A DNA stretch of 64,000 bases from Odontocerum albicorne (lineage: Eukaryota > Arthropoda > Insecta > Trichoptera > Odontoceridae), in contig OX463848.1 in the NCBI GenBank assembly GCA_949825065.1, positions 38,418,680-38,482,679 on the forward strand, given 5' to 3'. Positions 43,068 to 53,399 of this stretch are shown piece after piece. Below the pieces are notes generated by a model. The model was not told the origin of the DNA. It did no database searches and worked only from the letters and a program-made list of their open reading frames with translations. A program made the translations under genes and the position numbers. Position 1 is the stretch's first letter; the number at the start of each line of letters is the position of its first letter.

Positions 43068-43577
43068 TTTTTTAAATCTTGAGATGGTTTGTCCACGTTG
43101 AGAGAATGGGTTGCGAAAGACTTACAGTACCCGGTGGTAAGTAGTACACATCGGGTTTAAGAAAGAGACTGTCGGCCATAATCGGCTAACTTCGGTTTTA
43201 TAGAGCGTCGTCTCTGTCATTCATACACGTGTTCCGTCGTGATTTGTCAGTCGTTGTTAAGCGTTCTATGGACGGAGACGACGCTCTACAAAGCCGAAGT
43301 TAGCCGATTATGGCCGACAGTCTCTTTCTTAAGCCCGATGTGTATTATTTACCACCGGGTACTGTACGAGAAGAATAAAGGCTAGGAGAAGATACTCGTA
43401 TTTGAAAAATATCGAACTGAGAAAAGGCAAGAAGGAAAATAAGTATGATCATGGCGATATGTTTGGTTGTGGGTGATGCGAGAGCTGTGGCCATGTATAT
43501 GAAAATAAAGTTAGCTGTGGAGATCTGTACCTTCTGCCTGCCTCAAAAGGGACATGGCGTGATAGTACTATGTAATA
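43068..43577 (+). pseudogene. LINE family A 3' end, split by TA-flanked MITE
   Basis: 43,075-43,124 encodes LRWFVHVERMGCERL; after the MITE it resumes with 'cgagaagaataaa' and continues to a VGDARAVAMY..I and 'gatctgtaccttctgcctgc' end near 43,575. Removing the MITE restores 'gacttacgagaag' (ERLTRRI-type reading). Confidence 0.75.
43125..43364. mobile_element. Foldback MITE with ~90-bp arms and TA target
   Basis: Ends 'cagtacccggtggtaa' and its inverse. Arms extend through 'gactgtcggccataatcggc' and 'agagcgtcgtctctgtc' with a ~50-bp loop. TA flanks at 43,123-43,124 and 43,365-43,366. The LINE A host gives the empty site. Tc1/mariner-type mobilisation is inferred from the TA target. Confidence 0.88.
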
Positions 43578-43756
43578 GGTTGTCCGGAAAGTAATTTCGT
43601 ATTTTAGGTCAAATTTAAACGCAATTTTTTTATTGACATGTTACATACTCTAATCTGTCTCAACAATTTCTCGTGTCGTAGAATGCTGGTAATTCTTGAT
43701 CAAAGCCTCGATTTGGTCGTCATCAGTGGTAATCGATCTTCCAGAGCATACACCAT
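43578..43756 (-). pseudogene. Mariner relic with terminal repeat and N-terminal domain
   Basis: Terminal repeat 'ggttgtccggaaagtaattt' preceded by TA (43,576-43,577). On the minus strand CSGRSITTDDDQIEALIKN, HSTTREIVETD, then a large deletion directly to the terminal repeat. Catalytic domain absent. Same family as 2,957. Inserted at the 3' end of LINE A; cut at 43,756 by a SINE. Confidence 0.7.
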
Positions 43757-43972
43757 CGACGGCCTCCGTGGCCTATTTGTTAAGATACCTGTCTTCCATC
43801 TCGGAGGTTGTGCGTTCAAATCCTGCTGGAACCCAGATTTTTATAGAAAAAGTCTAATTTTAGGTTTTCACTTCACTCATCTTAAACATCTTTCAGATTG
43901 GTTGGAAAAAATTGTTAGGTGGCAATAATCCCTCCAGGCTCTACGGTATATAACGAAAGTGTAATACAATAC
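43757..43972 (+). mobile_element. tRNA-derived SINE, copy S5 (best copy)
   Basis: Head: A-box 'gtggcctatttgttaagata' and B-box 'tgcgttcaaatcctg'. Body: 'tctaattttaggttttcact'. Tail: 'gattggttggaaaaaattgt' then 'aggtggcaataatccctcca', ending 'aacgaaagtgtaata', strongly like the LINE C 3' end. About 215 bp. Confidence 0.82.
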
Positions 43973-44224
43973 ATCGAGTGTTGTATCCTCATTGCAAATT
44001 AATGATTTAACCACATTTAATATATATGATGGCTTATGTTACTGCATTGTTGTTATAAGCCGTGCATGCAATTTATTTTGTTCCATCTTAAAAATGACGC
44101 CAAAAAAGAACAATAAAAATAGTTGAGTAAACAATTGCCGAAAAAATGCTCTACACTATAAATTGTCATTAGTACATATATACATTCAGCGCGTTTGAAA
44201 TGAAGTAAGCAACGAAAATTTTGG

Positions 44225-44705
44225 CCCTAACGGCATCTATCTATTTCGCCGAAACATTTTTATCTCGTCGAAAATTTTCACCGTTTTTCCGATCATGGAC
44301 TTGCGCTGGGCTCAGACAGATTGTTTATGGGCTGTCCCAGTTTACCGCTCTTTTTGTTTACCTCGTCCTATACTGTTCATGCAGTAAGACTCTGGAACTA
44401 GTTACAAACCAATGTTAGACTCGCTTCGTCCTTGACATGATTTAATAAGCGACTCTAAAACTCTTAAATTCTAGTCAGGAATATAACGTGTTTTGTTCCT
44501 AACTTTTCTTTCCTCTTCACCATCCTTTCCTTTTTCTTTGATTAGTGATATCTCACTATTACTTTAATATGTTTATGTTCATAAACTTCAGAAATATGAA
44601 ATATCTTTGGAATATTTTTTACGATCATGTAATATGCAGGCTGGAAAAAATTGCCGCCTGGCAATAAACCCACCAGATTTTACTTAGATAAATAAATTTA
44701 ATAGC
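44225..44705 (+). pseudogene. LINE C, copy C6
   Basis: A degenerate RT tail (frame breaks within the LSRRKFS, VRLWN.LQTNVRLAS region) followed by the 3' UTR: 'aacgtgttttgttcctaact', 'ccgcctggcaataaaccca' and an aaataaat tail near 44,698. The UTR carries deletions. Confidence 0.75.
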
Positions 44706-45340
44706 TCTATCGGAGATTTATGAAACTGCTTTTCGAACAGCCCAATTCTTATTTTTATGCAGTCATTTGTATTCATTAGTGCTTCAAAACATCGCTTTGA
44801 GCTATTGTTTTGTTTTATAATATTTAAAAGAAACGAGAGACCTTCAATGCGGTTCTGCTTCAATACACTTCCATTTTACAACATGGTCATTAAAAAATCA
44901 TTACATTTATAGAAACATCCCGTTCTTGTTAATATAGTAGTTTAGTCCATATGTCCTTTGCTTATATTGACTCGCTTAATACCTGAGTTGAAGATTGCTA
45001 AAAACATGAAATATACCTCAACAATCTTTATTGCATTATAGATAATCAACATTATTCAGCGACCACTTTCTTCCTCAATTAGTTAATTAATCAAAAATTA
45101 AATGAAATATTTTCATTTAAGACTTTAAAAGGGTGTTTATCTAATAACAGTGATTTTTTAATTAAGATCACTCCAGTGAATCCAAAGAATTCGACTAATA
45201 TGACAACATTTATGACTACCATATATCTTCCTAGAAGCTGTAATGAAAACGACTGGAGTCAAGAAATTTGCGAATAAGGCAGACCACAATAAATAGAATT
45301 ACAATAATCGTGACGCAATACAACAAATGAATTTATTTAT
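44706..45340. other. AT-rich DNA, nothing recognised
   Basis: No gene or repeat recognised. Confidence 0.5.
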
Positions 45341-45344
45341 TTAT

Positions 45345-45712
45345 TATTACACATGACAAGAAATATACACAATTTGAGAAAAACAACAGATAATTTGATT
45401 TGGACATAAAATTTTAATGGATCTGGGTTTGTTGCCTTTCATTTGTCGTATCCCCTGTAAACTAGGCTTTTGCCTGTATCTCGCTGAGGATATTTAGCAT
45501 GAAAAAAATAAATCGATACTTCTTTCCGATTTTTGATTACACAAAAACAAAACCCCGTTGCACGCTCTCCCTGACAGTGACACTCAACCTGACAGTGACA
45601 CTCAACTACAACTGGAAACATCTTGCGAAATTCAACTCCTCACACATCATCACTCAAGAAAGACCAAAAATATTCATCCCACACTATACCGCACACAATC
45701 ATAAGAATTAAA
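45345..45712 (-). repeat. Repeat family E, inverted copy 2
   Basis: Reverse-complement match to 2,575-2,945 and close to the 32,590 copy, with a small internal duplication 'cctgacagtgacactcaa'. Confidence 0.7.
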
Positions 45713-45719
45713 AAGAAAT

Positions 45720-46885
45720 ACACAGAAACACAAATACAAAAACAACCAAAATAAAACAACAAGAAGAAACCCACACTCACGAGCTCACATAAATCCCTTC
45801 CACTCTTCATTCATCCTGAAAGCCCTAGTACTCAAAATCCTGTCGCAATAACAACCACGCTCCGATCGACTGTCTAAATGGTTTTCGTACCTTTACCTTT
45901 ATTGAAGTCGGCACGCCATTAATTAATTAGAGTTTTTATTTCCTTTGTTGGAAGACATCGACGTCAAAATTTTAACTTTCGAATACTATAGAAGCCCCAA
46001 GAAATAGTACAACCCTCGTGTTTATTTTTTTATTACCGTCGTATTTCAAATTTAAACCCCGGGTGGAAGACAAACCTTTTGAAATATTCCATGCTGTTGT
46101 CAATATCATATATGTATTTATTTTAATACTTCATTTTATAATGTACAACTTCGCGTGCTTGTTGCTTAAGGGCACTATTTTAAAACCAACTAGATAATTG
46201 TTTCCAGTGTTGAGTGACTGATTTACATTTGAGCTTTATGTAAAGAAAATAATAAGATAAAATACAGAATTGTAAAATAAAAAGATGACAGGAATCATTT
46301 GACAATTTCAATACATATATAAATTTCGTCTGCGACTAGAAGACAAAAAAATAAAAAGAATAATGGAAGAACGAAAAAACAAGCCACGACACTGAAGGAA
46401 AATATTATACTTTTTTAGTCACTGTTTGAAACACATCAACGACTTGAATGTAAGGTATATATCATGCAAACCTTAAAACTTGTGAACCATATATAGAAAA
46501 CGTGTAATATTTTACACCGTTTAGCAATTAAGGTTAATGGCAATCGCTTGCAATCAATTATTTGAGTAATTTGCATCATGAAAGCTCCCTTTCTGCTCCA
46601 TTAAGATTGATTTGATCCGATAAGGAATTATTGCAAATGCATCAGATCTGTCGATAGCCGTAATGAATCTTAATGCAATCATTTTTAGATATATCCAGAA
46701 CTATTCAAAGCAAAACATCGTAATCAACAATTGATAAGTATTGAAAGGGATTAAAAATCTTCTCAAGATAGATCTTGTATAAGAATGAATACGCATTTTT
46801 ATACACGAATAAGGCTTTCAATAAGGTAAAATACAAAAAAAAAGATATTTCACTGAAAATTACCCTGGATATTTGTATAATCCAA
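45720..46885. other. AT-rich DNA, nothing recognised
   Basis: More than 1 kb without a recognisable gene or repeat. Confidence 0.5.
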
Positions 46886-46889
46886 ATTA

Positions 46890-46937
46890 GTTAGTTTCAA
46901 TGAAAATATACAGCTGTATATTTTCACTGAAACTAAC
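46890..46937. repeat. Perfect-type hairpin (24-bp arms)
   Basis: 'gttagtttcaatgaaaatat' followed by 'acagctgt' and the inverse arm, with one mismatch. It lies at the 5' truncation point of a LINE B fragment. Confidence 0.85.
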
Positions 46938-47765
46938 AGTTACTGCACAATTGAACACGAAGTTCGACGAGGGTGCGTCAAGTCACCACTATTCTTCGAC
47001 ACATATTAAGAAGCCATTTTTACACAAGTCTTCAATAAATGCGGCAAGTTGATACATCACATCAAAGTTGATACGTCAATGGTCATGTCTGATATGCTGA
47101 TGACACTGAAATATTGACCGACAAAAGTCTAAAACTGAATCAATGGTCATGTCTGATATACTGATGACACTGAAAAATTGACTGACAAAAGTCTAAAACT
47201 GAATCAATGGTCATGTCTGATATGCTGATGACACTGAAATATTGACCGACAAAAGTCTAAAACTGAATCAATGGTCATGTCTGATATGCTGATGACACTG
47301 AAATATTGACCGAAAAAAGTCTAAAACTGAATCAATGGTCATGTCTGATATGCTGATGACACTGAAATATTGACCGACAAAGTCTAAAACTGAATTTGTA
47401 TCAATATAAGGGGATTAACGATTATCTAAAACAAAAAAAATTAAACATACAATATGTTTATAATTGGAACGGAAAAGGTTAAACGTATTTATTAATTTAC
47501 AATTAACAAAGCATCTGTGAAGCCAATTATGACTAATGGAATAGAGTCTAGAGCAGATACAACAAATATAAAAAGCATGCTCAGAGCTAATGAAACTAAA
47601 ACCTTCACAGCTATTACAGACAAAACATTTAGAGGTGGAGTTAGACACTCCCGTGTCCGAGAAATATGTGGTGTACGTAGATGATATTGTGAGATGGGGT
47701 GGAAACCGCAGAAGACACTGACAAGGCTACATATGAAGGATGGGTAACACAAGGTTCCCAAAGTT
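46938..47765 (+). pseudogene. LINE family B, RT core to tail, catalytic segment amplified
   Basis: Begins with IEHEVRRGCVKSPLFF (RT motif VR.GC.LSP.LF). The catalytic segment 'gatatgctgatgacactgaa' (MLMTLK, out of frame; ancestral YADDTE) follows, repeated five times as ~62-bp units (47,078-47,395). It resumes at 47,515 with MTNGIESRADTTNIKSM, KTFTAITDKTFRGGVRHSRVREICGV, the family B tail as at 33,387. Inactive. Confidence 0.75.
47078..47395 (+). repeat. ~62-bp tandem repeat inside LINE B
   Basis: Five units of 'ctgaatcaatggtcatgtct' + 'gatatgctgatgacactgaa' + 'atattgaccgacaaaagtct'. Units differ by one or two bases, so amplification is more recent than LINE decay. Confidence 0.92.
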
Positions 47766-47855
47766 GCAATGCATGAAATACACGCTAATTAAAAATTTAA
47801 AGTCAGCCTTGAATTTTTTTTTAAATATAAATACATACTGGAATTGAAAATATAA
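47766..47855. other. Short unassigned spacer
   Basis: AT-rich link between LINE B and the next tandem repeat. Confidence 0.4.
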
Positions 47856-47857
47856 AA

Positions 47858-48105
47858 TTAAAACCTAGTTACATTAGAGATGATAAATGTAACAAACATT
47901 GTTACATTAAAGATGATAGAGTAACAAAGTATAACATTAACACCTAGTTACATTAGAGATGATAAGTGTAACAAACGTAGTTACATTAGAGATGATAGTA
48001 TAACAAAGTACAACATTAAGACCTAGTTACATTAGAGATGATAGTATAACAAAGTATAACATTAAAACCTAGTTACATTAGAGATGATAAGTGTAACAAA
48101 ATATA
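47858..48105 (+). repeat. ~79-bp tandem repeat, ~3 units
   Basis: Units start with 'acctagttacattagagatg' at 47,863, 47,942, 48,021 and (half unit) 48,067. Each full unit contains two related half-units ('gttacattagagatgata...gtaacaaa'). Confidence 0.85.
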
Positions 48106-48715
48106 CTTAAAAAAATAACGATATGATAAATTAATGTCGAAACATGAAATGAATAAATATGTGTAATATTGAAAAATTTAAATAATATTATCAAAAAATT
48201 TACAATAAGAGTTACAATATTCCTTTTAAAGGGTTTAACGACAAATGAAAAAACGTTTATGTGTGGAGACACGCAGTTAAAAAAATGTGATTTTTCTACG
48301 GGCATTTCCGAAGGCAGGTTGATTCTGCATATAGGTTGATAAATAATTAGTGAGTGCGTGGTCTCAGATAATTCTCCGAAATTTACATACCAAGGCTTTC
48401 AAGAACAATTTGGTTTATCAGATAGCTCCTGAGCTGGCAAAAAAGGAGACCATTCGCAAGGATGATCTCCCATTCACCAGTGTTCTATCAGATAGTATTC
48501 CCAGTTAAAATAAACTAAGATAAAGCCAGGGATAGTATCCATACTCCCTCGTATAGAGATTGCGTAAAAAAAATTGAGCTCTCTAGTAAGTACGAGTACC
48601 TATAATGGGATACGTAACCCCTGCTGGTGCCCATATTATAGAACAATATTCTAATTGACTCCTGAGAAGAGAATTATACAATATTCCGAAGACATCATTC
48701 TGTCATGTAGCTCAT
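48106..48715. other. Unassigned sequence
   Basis: A plus-strand stretch near 48,380-48,500 reads KAFKNNLVYQIAPELAKKE, but I recognise no family. No other features. Confidence 0.4.
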
Positions 48716-48717
48716 GA

Positions 48718-49700
48718 CTGAGCATCGTCGTGACTCCCATGATAGCCTCTAAGGACTCCTTTCCATCCATCTCTGCACTCCGCGGCTCGAAGTGCAGTTG
48801 TTAACCCTTCCCTCCCTGTAATGTGTAACTAGTACATATTGTTCTAAAAACTTTAATATCTCTATAAATATAATAAATACTGGGTTCAGATTTTAGGTAT
48901 ACCTCCGTAATGCATTTACGCGTTGAATGAAAAAAAATAATATTAATAATAATTAGCACTTATCGGCCACATCAGAGATATTTTGTGAAAATCGGGAATA
49001 AATTCACCGATACAATCAAACGTGTACCAGTGTGTGACGTAGGTATATTCATTATAAAAAACCGCTATGGGTGAGGAAGCGACGCTATTCATGTCTCACT
49101 GTCACTCTACTTCGGTATATGGGAACGCAAGAAATAGAATCTCAGTTCGCAATTGTGTTTCTTCCTTCGAGGTATAACAGTCCGTGACCGAGTCCCGTCT
49201 CAGTTCTCAGTAGCTCTGGTTCATCCATTTGAGATGGTCTCTTTGCCCGTTTTGTGAACGTCAGCCGAAGTTTTTTCACGTTTTCAGCAATAAAATTTCA
49301 AATATTATCACTTTTGACTTCAAATTTAATTAATTTAAGCGATTGGCTAGGAATATTCTTATTTTTCCGATTTTAAATCGTTCATTTTGACATGTGTATT
49401 GAATACACAGCACCGGAACGCGCGGATTTTTTTAGCACAGGAAGGGAAAGGTTAACGATAGTCCAGTTGCGTCTCTCAGTTATTGATCAGTCCAACGCAT
49501 TGAAATTTTTCCTCTTGTGCGTCGTCTTTCCACGCCTCTAGTAACCACAAACCTCTCCAACTGTTTTCTTGGCCTTGAGCAATGTGCCCGAAGATATAGG
49601 TGTATTTGAAAAAAAATTATGAAGCATCTTGTTCGCTTTACTACAAATATATTTGATTTGTAAATTAAATGAAATGTCACTTTCAAATACATAACACCTA
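48718..49700 (-). pseudogene. LINE C-terminus split by piggyBac-type MITE
   Basis: Right part (49,692-49,456, minus): HCSRPRKQLERFVVTRGVERRRTRGKISMRWTDQ, then RDATGLSL. Left part (48,804-48,720, minus): TTALRAAECRDGWKGVLRG and SHDDAQS. Joined across the insert they give the common LINE ending R.RG+...RW.DQI...ALRAAEDR..W. An in-frame TGA/TAG and frame slips are present. The family is related in layout to LINE F but distinct. Confidence 0.7.
48805..49451. mobile_element. piggyBac-type MITE, TTAA target, copy 1
   Basis: Ends 'cccttccctccctgta' and (inverted) 'cctttcccttcctgtg', each next to TTAA (48,801-48,804 and 49,452-49,455). 647 bp with no transposase. TTAA specificity and CCY-starting ends are features of the piggyBac superfamily. 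The host LINE reads through when the element is removed. Confidence 0.8.
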
Positions 49701-49704
49701 TGTT

Positions 49705-50495
49705 TTATCCGCACCTTCCCTAGATAGTTGTTGACCGCTGGTAGTCGTCTTGCAAGATCTCCAAATAGCTGGAAGGATAACTGAGTGTCAACATCTTAAG
49801 AAAAACAGTCCTAATTATGACATATCATATTTCTTACTTAAAAGAGAAGTGTTAATTAGTATATATAGCCATCTTTAAGAAAATCAGGATATGAGACGAG
49901 AAATAAAAATGCTGATTATGAAAGTTCGCAATGTATTTGTCAAGATGAAAAAATATCTACGCAACCTCAGTTTGAATTATGCTTTTTTATTATAAAAATT
50001 TAACCCATAGTTATATATAAACTAAAAAGTAAGACTGTGATAATGACGCTTTGGACAATGACCAATAATAAAGGTTTTCCAAGGTTCCTTTAACTGTCCC
50101 GCGATTCCAGAAGCACTAAGTTTATATGCACCCAATAAATATAGCCGTGCAACGAATCACTCTCTGTTCTACATATCAACTTACAGGACGAATATCATGG
50201 CTAAACACTCAGTCACGCGTGGTATAGAGATATTGAGCCAACTGAATGACACGGTTGATATATTCTCGGTGCTGACTAGCAGTATGAGAAGAATCCTGGC
50301 TCATATTATTCCTAACGAATAAGCTAACGCTAGAAACAGACCCTCTTTGTGTAACAGGATAAATCCGTGTAAAGTGGATAAAAAAAAATAGAGGCTTATA
50401 AAATATGGATGTAAAGAAGTACGTTGTGTATCTCGTAGATATCGAACAACGTATAGCAAAAAGAAAAAGCCCTGATAGCCCTCAGCAGTATATAA
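49705..50495. other. Nothing recognised
   Basis: No gene or repeat recognised. Confidence 0.5.
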
Positions 50496-50499
50496 GTAT

Positions 50500-51305
50500 T
50501 AAAATTGGTGTATGAGAGAAAAAAGGAGCCGAATAAGTGTTGTACTCGTAAGGGTAAGGGGACAATTTACGACAGAATACGGAACAAAATGATTTCGACT
50601 GAATGTAAACTTGAGGCTGATGTGTTGAGTAAGATGAAAATGAATATTCAGAGATAATTTGGACATATAGTATACAAATGAATGTATGTTTAGGCGATGT
50701 TCGTAGAGGGAGAGATGATGATGATTTGTTGATAAATAAAACTCGTTAGATCGCAATGCGGAAAAAGAGAGATTTTATTGGTAACGTAGGTATTTATACT
50801 ATTCCCGCGTGTGTGCGGGAATGCGAGCAAGATATCTCGCCGTCTCGTTTCTGCGTCCGCAAACGATTAATGTCGTATGTAGGTGATAATTTATTTACGG
50901 AACTGGCGAGACAGATGTGGTGCGTTCTCGCTCTAGCATAGAATGCGCACCACTCCCGGCAATGAAATGAATGACCGGCACGTGGACTTGGTACTTGTTT
51001 GTTTTGCATTGCTAAGGAATGCAAAGGTCATTTCATCGGTCATTGACCGCGTGTGCGACCGCCACATATGCAAAAAAGACTAACAAAATAAATATAAAGT
51101 CCAAATGTGAGGGGAGAGCGTGGAAGACGAAGACTACGGAAAGTGTGGTCGGATCAAGTGAATAATGTTCTGAAAGAAGGAAACGTAGAAAATCAGAGAA
51201 ATGTTATATGAGGTCTATGAATATAGAGGATATGTGGCAAGATACGAAAGTATGGTGCTTTGTCCTCTCTGCCTGCCCCTATAGGGAAATGGTGTGATAA
51301 TATGA
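50500..51305 (+). pseudogene. LINE family A, 3' half, split by LTR-like insertion
   Basis: Left piece: TIYDRIRNKMISTECKLEADVLSKMKMNIQR.FGHIV. Right piece from 51,071: QKRLTK.I, PNVRGERGRRRLRKVWSDQVNNVLKEGNVE and a YGALSSLPAP ending. The junction carries the 4-bp duplication TATG. Confidence 0.8.
50689..51066 (-). mobile_element. Solo LTR-like element, copy L2
   Basis: Sense is the minus strand: starts 'tgtggcggtcgcacacg' and ends 'catcgcctaaa', with TATG duplicated on both sides (50,685-50,688 / 51,067-51,070). It contains a 'gtataaatacctacgttac' TATA-like box (near 50,800) and is GC-rich. Same family as 57,656. No internal genes. Confidence 0.7.
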
Positions 51306-51309
51306 ATAA

Positions 51310-51442
51310 TTGAAGTAAAATAGGCACTAAGTACCTAAAAAAATAAGTATGCAGTTTCGTTCTATATGACATATAGAACGAAACTGCATACTTAGTTTTT
51401 TTTTGTTTTTTTTTTTGATACTAAGTACCTGTTTTACTTCAA
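51310..51442. repeat. Foldback with ~60-bp arms
   Basis: Arms 'ttgaagtaaaataggcacta' and 'agtatgcagtttcgttctat' with inverse copies on the right and almost no loop. A T-rich expansion (about 51,400-51,416) lies in the right arm. Located between two LINE A 3' ends; target duplication not resolved. Confidence 0.85.
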
Positions 51443-51499
51443 CCACTCATATGTATAAATGTTATAATGATAAAATAAAAGTGCTTTTTATATAGCGCC

Positions 51500-51749
51500 G
51501 TTTACGGAGGAAGGGTGGAAACAGGTGGTGCAACGAATATTAGAATATGAGTGAAAGGCGTGGGAGAGGAAGGTCAAGGAAAGTATGGTTGGATCAAGTG
51601 AATGATATTCTGAAAGAAGGAAACAGAAAATCAGAGAAATTTTATAAGATCTATGAATTTAGAAGAGGTTAAGTATGTGTGTCAAGATAGGAAAGTATGA
51701 ATCTCTGTCTTCCCTGCCCACCACGACAGAGAAATAACGTGATTATGTA
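51500..51749 (+). pseudogene. LINE family A 3' end
   Basis: Reads GRGRSRKVWLDQVNDILKEGN (near 51,565-51,620), then EEVKYVCQDRKV and a SLPCPPRQRN end at 51,740. The mariner at 51,750 is inserted at a TA in its terminal 'gtgattatgta'. Confidence 0.75.
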
Positions 51750-52695
51750 CTAGGTAAGTCCAGAAAGTAAGTGTACTGAATTTTTGTAGGTTACATTTTT
51801 TTTTATTTAACCAAAAAAATTACGTGGTTACCGTAGTACATATGTAAGCTATTTTTCGACATAGTCGCCATTCCTCTCAATGCAGGTGGTGAAGCGGGGT
51901 ATCAACTTTTTGGTGCCTTCCTCGAAGAAGTTTCCCGCCAACCCCTCCGTCCACTCCTCCACCTCCTCCTTTACTTCCTCGTCGGCTGAAAAGCTTTTTC
52001 CACCCATGTGCAGCTTCAGGGAGGTAAAGAGATAGTAATCTGAAGGTGCTAGGTCAGGGGAATGCGCGGGATGGTTCAGGACATCCCATTTAAACGAGGC
52101 GAGCAGTTCCTTCGTGACGTTGGCCGTGTGTGGTCTGGCATTGTCGTGCAGCAGGCAGACTCCCTTTGTCAGCATGCCTCTCCTCTTGTTCTGAATCGCC
52201 CTTCGCAATTTTTTTAGGGTCTCACAGTATCTTGCAGAGTTGATGGTCTCCCCTTGAGGCATATATTCAATTAAAATTATGCCTTGACAGTCCCAAAACA
52301 ATTTCGTCAGTCACAATTGAAGGTCTTCCGCTCTTCTGATCATCATGCACAGACGTACGACCATTTTTAAGCTCACGACACCACTTGTACACACTCGTAT
52401 GATTCATAGCTTTATCACCATATGCAGTTTTCACCTCATTATAAACCTCAACCGGAGGTTTTCCCTTCCAAACGAGATAACGGATGACGCCGCGTATTTC
52501 GCACTTGGCGGGAGATTGGATTTATATTTTTCACGAAACGTGTTGTCGCGTCGACACTTCTCAACGTACTGACTTCGAACCGGTCTCGTTGCGGAGGTGA
52601 AGGGTCAGGCTACACGGAAGTGTAGCCAACATGTCGAAAATAAAATCCATCCGGTCGTGAGAGCCTCAGTACACTTACTTTCTGGATACGCCTCG
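51750..52695 (-). mobile_element. Mariner (DD34D), internally deleted, TA target
   Basis: Terminal inverted repeats contain 'ccagaaagtaagtgtactga' on both ends; TA at 51,748-51,749 and 52,696-52,697. Minus-strand coding: N-terminal HTH (KCEIRGVIRYLVWKGK, HTSVYKWCRELKNGR, HDDQKSGRP..VTDE) at about 52,520-52,315. A deletion then joins VTDE to FWDCQGIILIEYMPQG. The 150-codon part (52,301-51,849) keeps the second and third catalytic Asp (LLHDNARPH, APSDYYLF; 34 residues between), but the first Asp is deleted. At 946 bp against ~1.3 kb usual length, it is non-autonomous. Confidence 0.92.
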
Positions 52696-52699
52696 TATA

Positions 52700-53155
52700 T
52701 AAAGTAAAAAGCGTTTGTATTCGCCTGAAAAAGATTAATTTCCACATTTTTTATTTATTTTTATGTCTTTTTTCGTATTTTTCTTTCAACATAACGAGAG
52801 TTTATAATATTATATTTAGTAGTCTGGCCCTTGGCTGTTTGGTTACGAGTTATGACTGAAGAGATGGACTCGGGTTCAAAGCAACAGCCTTCACACTTCG
52901 CATGTCATCTTTAATAACGAAACGTTTAAAGTGCGTGCCAGTTTATTAAATTATGGAGTTATTATTATTGCTTCCAATAAACGAAATGGTATCGTCAACC
53001 AGCACATCACGAGCATGAATAATTTCTATTTACAATTTAGATTTGCTAATATTTTTCACAACAGATTTCATTCGCGGTGTAAAGGATCTTTCAAGCTGAG
53101 CGGTTTTTTTAATTCTATTTTTTTCTAATTTTTGAATAAAACACACAATTTGCTT
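52700..53155. other. Nothing firm; possible weak SINE head at 52,826
   Basis: 'gctgtttggttacgagttat' and 'tcgggttcaaagca' around 52,835-52,880 resemble A and B boxes weakly. Otherwise unassigned. Confidence 0.35.
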
Positions 53156-53159
53156 TGAT

Positions 53160-53390
53160 TTAAAAAATCCTTTTATTGGTTATTGAAGTATAGTGTATGG
53201 CATTTAAACACAAAAAAACAATATCCTCCAAATGTCCACCTCTTGCAGTTCCACAGATGGCCATTATTTTGTCAAAATTTTCGATGACATTGCATAATTG
53301 CGGTTCTAACTCACCAATAACGCAAATAATTTTGTCATTCAGCTCAGAAATTGATTGGGGGTCATTTTTGAGAATTAAATAATTCATGAA
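53160..53390 (-). pseudogene. Tc1/mariner-superfamily transposase C-terminus
   Basis: A 75-codon frame reads NDPQSISELNDKIICVIGEL, QLCNVIENFDKIMAICGTARGGHLEDIVF. This has the pattern of transposase C-termini in which a 'P.T...L...I...I..I.P......ENF..R...C....GGH+.DI.F' tail follows the catalytic domain. No D/E catalytic residues are present. The element differs from the DD34D mariner at 51,750. Confidence 0.5.
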
Positions 53391-53399
53391 TCAAGATGT

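Noticed and set aside
43757..43830. Genuine tRNA gene
   Set aside because: Head has A/B boxes but does not fold as a full cloverleaf by eye and continues into a SINE body and tail shared by other copies.
49020..49260. Possible host promoter with TATA-like box and start-like region
   Set aside because: Lies inside the piggyBac-type MITE with no downstream gene.
50756..51024. Two frames (61 and 76 codons) with GC-rich composition
   Set aside because: Both lie wholly inside an LTR-like element and reflect its composition.
52345..52572. 75-codon plus-strand frame
   Set aside because: Antisense to the mariner N-terminal domain.
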